Shown: positions 58,316 to 64,000 of the stretch, piece by piece
Layout: every line of letters starts with the position of its first letter
How positions within the stretch are numbered: the first letter of the stretch is position 1
NCBI RefSeq assembly: GCF_030272615.1
Contig: NC_081414.1
Span: 821,989,896 to 822,053,895, forward strand
Direction: 5' to 3'
DNA from: Cryptomeria japonica
Lineage: Eukaryota > Streptophyta > Pinopsida > Cupressales > Cupressaceae
DNA length: 64,000 nt
Position numbers and translations under genes: made by a program
The notes under the pieces: model-generated
Told to the model about the DNA's origin: nothing
What the model saw: the letters and a program-made list of their open reading frames with translations, nothing else
Database searches by the model: none

Positions 58316-58453
58316 CTACACACAGAAAAGAGAGGACGATTGGGGGGTTAGGGATTAGGGGTTTTCCCTTAGGTCAAACCCCGGTTTTGGAATTAACCAA
58401 GAAATGAGAATGTTGTAAATGTAAATAATTGTAATGTAATAAAGTACTGATAC
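58316..58453 (-). other. intron-like GT...AG segment in the 5' LTR of copy 2 (138 bp)
   Basis: Begins GTATCAGTAC and ends CTGTGTGTAG on the minus strand, same length and flanks as in the 3' LTR. In the RNA it would lie in the 5' leader. Confidence 0.65.
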
Positions 58454-58702
58454 CTTGTTGTAAGAATGTTTGTATTCCTACATGCGAAGGTGTAAATGTT
58501 GTTGTATGTTGTATGTTGTATGTGATCTCCTCTTCAATGGTTGAATCCTTGTCTTGAATGCAACACTTAGCCTTGAATGGAGACTTAGAATGATCAATTG
58601 CTTGCAGGAATGCTTGAATGCTTGAATGTTTGAATGTTTGCCTAGCACTTCCACGTCTTGTACACATATGTCCTTCCTTCTCAAAATGGGAGAGGAAACG
58701 TA

Positions 58703-58711
58703 GTTTATATA
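58703..58711 (-). promoter_or_regulatory. TATA box of the 5' LTR, copy 2
   Basis: TATATAAAC about 250 bp before the intron-like segment; this one would drive the element RNA. Confidence 0.65.
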
Positions 58712-58824
58712 CTTGCCAATAGACTGATTTTTCCGACCTTAGGCCAACCAGGAAACATTATTTCCCGAATTGCAAACATAAAGACCCGAGGCCCAAAAGA
58801 GACCGGGCCCAAAATAGGGCCAGG

Positions 58825-58911
58825 GACCACGGCGCTGGGTACCATGGTCCTGGGGGACCAGGGTGCTGGGCGCCCTAGTCCTGAAGGACCAAGGAGCTGG
58901 GCGCCATGGTC
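58825..58911. repeat. three tandem hairpins, 5' LTR of copy 2
   Basis: Units start at 58825, 58856 and 58887, spacing 31 bp, upstream of the TATA box. Confidence 0.85.
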
Positions 58912-59084
58912 CCACCTCCCAGGGCAGCAGGGTGCAAGGAGGGATCATGCCAGGATGCTGAAAAATGCAGTTTTTGATGTCATGAACAAGTTTCGGGATC
59001 TCGATTCAGGTTTCGTGTTGCATCACCATCGTGAAGACCCAAATGCAGTCGAAATTGCAAGAGTCACAATTTTAGGATGTTACA

Positions 59085-59600
59085 AAACCTAACCCTAACC
59101 ATGGTGTATAACCCCTAACATTAATCCTAATAGTAACCGTAACAATGGTGTAAACCCTAACCATAATCTTAACTCACAATTCTAACCATAATCCTAAAAT
59201 CTAACCCAAACCATAACCTAAAAGATAACCCTAATCCTAATACTATCTGTAACTATTATATATTACTAACCATAATCTTAAAAGTAATCTTAACCCTACC
59301 TAAAAACCTAACCCTAACCCTAGCATTGTCCCTAACTGTGACACACCCCTAACCATAAACATAATCCGAACTATAATCCTAAAGAAAACCATAATCCTAA
59401 CCCTACTCCTAACCCCTAACCCTAATAATAACCTAAATCATGATGTAAATCCTAACCATAACCCTAACCCTAACCCTAACCATAGTGTGAACCCTAATGT
59501 TAATCCTAATAGTAACCCTTAACACTAACCCTAAACATGATATAAACCCTAACCCTAACTCTACCCCTAAATTAAGTTATATCTCTTACCATAACACTAA
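59085..59600 (+). repeat. telomere-like array of unit B, right of copy 2
   Basis: Starts with the AAACC target duplication. Contains CATTGTCCCTAACTGTGACA at 59324 and AGTGTGAACCCTAATG near 59483, both matched in unit A. Confidence 0.88.
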
Positions 59601-59619
59601 CCATAATTAGCGGTGATGC

Positions 59620-59890
59620 TCCCATTGGGTTCTCAATCCAATCACTTAGCCGAAGCCATAGGAGCATTCTAGGTCATTCACCTTGCTAGAAAATTGAGCA
59701 TTAAAAATCTATGGATAGAGGGGGACTCTAAAAACATTAGTGAATGCCTTCTAGGTAATTCCTACCCATCATGGACCATCAAAAATTGGATCGACGAAGC
59801 TGGATCCCACATTAACAACTTTGATAATGTAAAAAATCTAACATGTATTTATGGAAGCAAACATGGTCACAGACTATTTTATCAATGAAG
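59620..59890 (+). pseudogene. LINE RNase H remnant (RVT_3 type), unit B copy
   Basis: Reads LAEAIGAF then a stop, VIHLARKLSIKNLWIEGDSK, NISECLLGNSYPSWTIKNWI and DEAGSHINNFDNVKNLTCI. This is the RNase H pattern at the C-terminus of plant LINE ORF2 proteins. About 300 bp of further sequence (59890-60190), mostly lost in unit A, follows without a clear frame. Confidence 0.7.
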
Positions 59891-60189
59891 GAGTCAAGCT
59901 CTCTTTCCAGCAAACATGGAAATCCTACAAGGATTTAGAAGTGGCGGTGAAAACCTTAATTGGATATGATGTTACGCATGGAAAAGTTGTCATTTCAAAA
60001 AATGATTAAGCAGATCAGAGATATGTACTATTTCATTCACTACAATGGTGGTGCCATAATTACCCCTTCAAACTACATGAAGTGGCATGTTTTGTGAGTG
60101 CCTAGGCATTCCTATAGATTTGTAGCCAAGATTTTCTGCTCTGCAAGTGAGAATACAGAAGACTCTAAAAAAATGGGTGGTAACAAGAA

Positions 60190-61290
60190 AAGGGTGGAGC
60201 AAAAAAGGTGCGAAAAGAATGAGAAGAACTAGAAGGTATGGAAACAGATTGATAAAGGGGGGCTGAAGCCCTTCCTAGAAAGACTTAACGGTGCTAACCT
60301 AACATTGTGAGATATTTCATCAAAAATTGGAAGGAGGAAGGTATTATTTTATCTGGAAGAAAAGTGATAATCAACGAGGGTCTCATAGGGGATGTTACTA
60401 GGCCTCTCCATAGAAGAAATAAAATTCTTCCGTGACAGGAAAATATTTGATGAAACAGTTGTTAAATTCCCAAAATTAGAGAAGGAGAGGGGAGCATTGG
60501 TTAAGGTTTTGAACAACTACTTTGAGGCTCACTCTATAAAGAAGCTCTGGAGGGAGGTACTAAGAGTGGTGATGGAATACATAACAGTGGATGGGATATT
60601 CACAAGGGTTTATGGCTACCACTTCAAGTGTACAAGGTCAGGGTTTCTTTCCCTGACTATCTGTCATGTTCTCTTAAAAATTGTATTTTGGAACACCATA
60701 AAAGTCCTAGCAATTTCCTTGTTCTGCATGTTGGTCTTATCCAGCCCATTCATGAGAATTTTACAAATTTTCTTGCCTCGTCTAATCCCATTTTCCCCTT
60801 AGAATCGAAAGAGTATGATATTGAAACTAGTTTCTCTGAGGGCAATTCTGATGGGGATTCAAACTAGGAAGAGGAAATTACTCTCCCCCTTAAAAGGTGC
60901 CTAAAAATCCCCTTTGAGCAGGCCTTTGGGAAAACAAGAGCTCTCTCTAAAAACCCTTTCCAAGGATAATAAGAAAATGAAAGACCTTCCTAAGAATAAA
61001 CTAGTTTCTTACTCTGAGGACTCATCGAGTGACCCTTCTTATACTTCTAGTTCTTCTAATGAATCTCATTCGTCTCAGCCTGCCACTAACAGAGAAAATA
61101 GGCCAAGATTTCCTAAAGACCTAAAACCAGATGATGTGTTGGCTATTGCCAGGGATAGTGTAGTGGACCTCTTTAAGGTTTTTAAATGGGCTTTTCATGA
61201 AATCAAAAATATTAACCTAAAGAATAGGGTGGCTACTAATAAACTAAAGGGGCAATTTGGACTGAGGAAGAAAAGATATCCATGACATAG
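60190..61290 (+). pseudogene. unknown ORF remnant following the LINE RNase H, unit B copy
   Basis: The best pieces are 60392-60630 (LSIEEIKFFRDRKIFDETVV, FPKLEKERGALVKVLNNYFE, REVLRVVMEYITVDGIFTRV) and, one frame on, 60628-60867 (YKVRVSFPDYLSCSLKNCIL, VLHVGLIQPIHENFTNFLAS). The Ser-rich linker at 60914-61130 follows. Frames join with shifts near 60630 and 60880. Comparison with unit A shows the same architecture, so both derive from one inserted sequence older than the duplication. Family unknown. Confidence 0.5.
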
Positions 61291-61339
61291 TGTCTACAAA
61301 GAATTGTGGAACTTAGAGAAAAAATTAAAAAAGAAAATG

Positions 61340-63023
61340 AGAAGAAAACATAACTATGATATAAACCCTAATTAGTATCTAAAATCATAAGTCTAACCAT
61401 AATTATAAATTCTAACCATAACCCTGCCATAAAAAACCTTTATCCTAACATTATCCCAAAGTATTATATACCCAGGTAACCCTAATCATAGCCATAAACT
61501 TAACCCTAACCCAAACCCTAACCCTAACCCTAGCATTGTCTCTAACTATGATGCACCCCTAACTATAACCATAATCCTATCTATAACCCTAAACCTAACC
61601 ATAATCCTAATAGTAACCCTAATCCTAAGCCCTAAACCTAATTATAACACTAATCATAAATCCTAACCCTAACCTTGAATCTATATTTAAGTAAAAACCT
61701 AACCCTAATCAAAACCCTAAACCTAAGTCTATCCTTATCGATTAACCAATTTACTGAACTACTATGAAAACACTAATCATAATCCTAAATTATGACTCTT
61801 ACCATAATCCTAAAGTCTAACGCTAATCCTACCCCAAAAGCTAATTCGAATCCTAACACTATCCCTAACTATTATATACCCATAACCATAATCATAACCG
61901 TAATCATAATCATACCCCAAAACCTAACCATGACTCAAGCATTGTCCCTAACTATGATACACCTAGCTGTAGCAATAATCCTAACTATAACCTGAAACCT
62001 TACCATAATCTTGACAATGGCCCTAATCTTATACCTTGACCCTCAAAATAACCCTAATAACAATGTAAATCTTAACCATAACCATAATGCTAAACCTAAC
62101 CCTAACCATGGTGTATAACCTAACATTTAAATCCTAACAATAACCCGTAACACTAACCATAACCATGATACAAATCTTAACCCTAGCCATAATCCTAATA
62201 ATAACCATAACCCTAAGAATAATCATAATCCAAATCCTAACCCCGACCCTAACCATGTGTAAACAATAACCCTAACCATAATCCTAATTATAACTCTAAA
62301 CCCTAACCCTAATCATAATTATAACCATAACCCCAATCCTAACCATAAATCTAAACCTTAACACTAACTATAATCCTTATCCCTAATTGAAAACCTATCC
62401 CTATCCTTGACCCTCAACCCTACCATAATCCTAATCCTAACCCTAAACTCTAACCCTGATATTAATATTAAGCCTAACCCTAATCATAATCCTAACCCTA
62501 ATGATAATGATGATGTAAATTCTAACCCAAACCTTTACCCTAAACTTAAAACCAACCCTAACTATGATGTTGACCTTGACCCTAAACCCAAATACTAACA
62601 TTAACCCTTACCCTAACACAAACCCTACCCATGATGTAAACCCTAAGCGTATCCATAATCCTAACTATGACTCTAACCCTAGCCCTCACCCCAACCATGA
62701 TATAAATCATAACCCTAACCATAATCTTAACCATAACCCTATTTACCCTAACCCTAATCAAAATCCTAACCCTAACCATAATCCTAACATTAACCTAACC
62801 CTAATTCACACCCCAACCATGACATAAATCATAACCATAATCGTAATCCTACCCATAACCCTAATCATAAACCTAAACCCTAAGCCTAACAATAATCCCC
62901 AACCCTAAAGTTAAAACCTAACCCTAACCACAACCCCAACCCTCACCATGAGGTAAATCCTAACCCTAACCATGATGTAAATACTAACCCTAACCCAAGC
63001 CTTAACCCCGACCATCATGTAAA
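61340..63023 (+). repeat. telomere-like array of unit B, right block
   Basis: Matches 28662-30410. CATTGTC words at 61534 and 61940 are about 406 bp apart; in unit A the same pair is 569 bp apart because of the 178-bp doubling. Confidence 0.88.
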
Positions 63024-64000
63024 TGTTGGCATTTTTGATGATTATGTTGTGATTGTCATTGATGGACACACACTTGTATTGAGATCCCCTTTATATGTAT
63101 GAGCTTGTGCTCAACCAGTATTTGTTGCAACCGGTATGTTGTATACTAGTCTCTAGACTAGTGATTTTGTAGAATGTGTTTCCCAGTTTGAAGCGGCATG
63201 TCAACCCCAAGCGGTTCACAAATCACAAGTGGTACAAGGGAGCAAAGCGGCACAATACATTCTTACCAGTCTTCATTTGTGACAAACCGACAACCAGTCT
63301 TTTGTATGAACTAGTAATACTCTCTGATGAGTTACCAACCGACATTTTATGATGAGTTACCAATCCACCGATTGTTTGACGGTGCCGACACATTGACGGT
63401 GATTCTTGTGTCGTGTTACTAAGTATGTCTAGATTCATTGAACCTAGGAAATTGTAATGTAATCCTATTAGACTGACATGAAATCGGATTCCTTTAAAAG
63501 GACATCATGTCTAGGGTTTTAAGTTGTTGCTGAAAGGGTTAATGTTGAGCTAGGGTTTGAGGTGGAAGTTGAGTTGTTGTGAGAATGATCTTATTTGAGA
63601 AGATCAAGTTGTAACTATGAGAGAGAGAGAGAAGACTGAAGTAATGCTGGAATGCATTAGCTGTGTGCAATACTAGATCTAACCAAGCAATTTGTGCTAT
63701 TAGATAGATCAAACACTTGTTGATTACTCACATCTTTGACAAGTTTGTAGCCCTTAATCAGGTAGGTCTCAAAGCCTTTGTAAAATCCTCTAGCAAGGTG
63801 GTTCACACATGTGAATCTAAAATCCTCTAACAAGGTAGTCTTTAATCGGACTTATCTCCTAACAGAGATTGAGATTCCTAATAGGATCTGTTCTGGTGAA
63901 GAACATTGTAAGACCTTAACTGGTCTGGTTTCTATTCTGCAGATAGTGACTTGTGAGTTCCATCTCACCATGGATTTTCCTAGTTGGGTTTCCATGTCAA
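63024..64000 (+). repeat. LTR of a third (copia-like) element, cut by the window end
   Basis: Begins TGTTGGCATTTTTGATG right after array sequence (ATCATGTAAA). It shares with the copia LTR at 49293-50838 the TGTTGGCA start, repeated TCCTCTARCAAGGTG words (63788-63835) and a TTTTCCTAGTTGGGTTTCC motif near the window end. No coding part is reached. Confidence 0.7.
63618..63634. repeat. (GA)n microsatellite
   Basis: GAGAGAGAGAGAGAGA within the LTR. Confidence 0.9.

Larger units (their letters stand above)
51208..59084 (-). mobile_element. complete non-autonomous LTR retrotransposon, gag-protease only (TR-GAG-like), copy 2
   Basis: 7877 bp on the minus strand. LTRs 57833-59084 (5') and 51208-52459 (3') are both 1252 bp and differ at about 65 positions (about 5%, by eye). 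AAACC flanks the element on both sides (51203-51207 and 59085-59089). The interior is 5373 bp: a 1.18-kb leader, a 3450-bp gag-protease frame, 730 bp untranslated DNA and a polypurine tract. No reverse transcriptase, RNase H or integrase motif exists in it. Non-autonomous gag-bearing LTR elements of plants (TR-GAG, LARD classes) have this build. It needs enzymes from a gypsy partner, probably Tat-like given the CHHC knuckle. It sits in a telomere-like array, so the short target duplication alone is weak, but LTR and site data agree. Confidence 0.92.
57833..59084 (-). repeat. 5' LTR of copy 2, 1252 bp
   Basis: Minus strand begins TGTAACATCC and ends CTTTACA. Contains three hairpin units, TATA box and intron-like segment. 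Most differences from the 3' LTR are transitions. Confidence 0.93.
41459..63023 (+). repeat. segmental duplication, unit B, opened by two LTR-element insertions
   Basis: Colinear with unit A (22034-30410) in the pieces 41459-44792, 50844-51207 and 59085-63023. The intervening blocks are LTR elements with target-site duplications. It is about 7.6 kb long without them, against 8.4 kb for unit A. Known indels include a 178-bp tandem doubling and a ~190-bp deletion in unit A. Unit B is interrupted again at 63024, so its right end lies outside the window. Confidence 0.88.

Noticed and set aside
25130-63023. True chromosome end or telomere fusion point
   Set aside because: Arrays are degenerate, carry unique words, occur in seven separate blocks of one orientation, and are duplicated with flanking unique DNA; there is no long perfect terminal repeat or head-to-head joint.

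Overview
The window reads as nuclear DNA of a seed plant with a large, repeat-rich genome. No working housekeeping gene is visible. Nearly everything is decayed transposable-element sequence, long AT-rich stretches and degenerate telomere-like arrays of CCCTAA words. The element types (Ty3/gypsy with Tat-like features, Ty1/copia, a plant-mobile-domain pseudogene, a pogo-like transposase, a plant LINE RNase H, foldback MITEs) point to a plant. The amount of old, stop-riddled LTR-element sequence and of interstitial telomere-like DNA would suit a gymnosperm, but that is an inference.

Layout. 1-3802: 3' half of a gag-protease LTR element (copy 1) on the plus strand. 3803-8260: a plant-mobile-domain pseudogene between ATGATA/GATATGG-rich low-complexity DNA. 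9130-11294: minus-strand Tat-like gypsy pol remnant with two RNase H domains and integrase. 11297-16240: plus-strand gag with four zinc knuckles, then a large unknown ORF and duplicated polypurine tracts, with no pol. 16995-19541: pogo/CENP-B-like transposase pseudogene. 19864-20540: hairpin, foldback MITE and tandem repeat. 22034-30410: unit A of a direct segmental duplication, made of a minisatellite, AT-rich DNA, a telomere-like array, a LINE RNase H plus unknown ORF, and a second array. 31021-41458: AT-rich spacer with two related 68-bp-arm foldback elements, another telomere-like array, two weak small ORFs and a complete 1.76 kb LTR element carrying one unknown ORF. 41459-63023: unit B of the duplication, opened by a 6.0 kb copia element (44793-50838) and a complete 7.9 kb gag-protease-only LTR element (51208-59084, copy 2). 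63024-64000: start of a third LTR, cut by the window end.

How the parts relate. Unit A keeps the uninterrupted site of the copia insertion, a single TCCTA at 25672-25676, so the insertion bounds are well supported. Copy 2 has equal 1252-bp LTRs, an AAACC target-site duplication, a primer-site position, a polypurine tract, and gag plus an aspartic-protease-like region, but no reverse transcriptase, RNase H or integrase. It therefore depended on another element. Both of its LTRs contain a 138-bp GT...AG segment just downstream of the TATA box. Copy 1 lacks exactly this segment, with a clean exon-like junction. That suggests an intron inside the LTR leader, lost in copy 1 when a spliced RNA was reverse transcribed. 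This is the strongest candidate for something undescribed here. Second is the 1760-bp LTR element whose internal region is almost entirely one unrecognised ~390-codon frame.

Most in-frame stops can be read as C-to-T or G-to-A changes (CGA to TGA, CAG to TAG, CAA to TAA, TGG to TAG), as expected from deamination of methylated, silenced DNA. Divergence and divergence-based order given below were estimated by eye.
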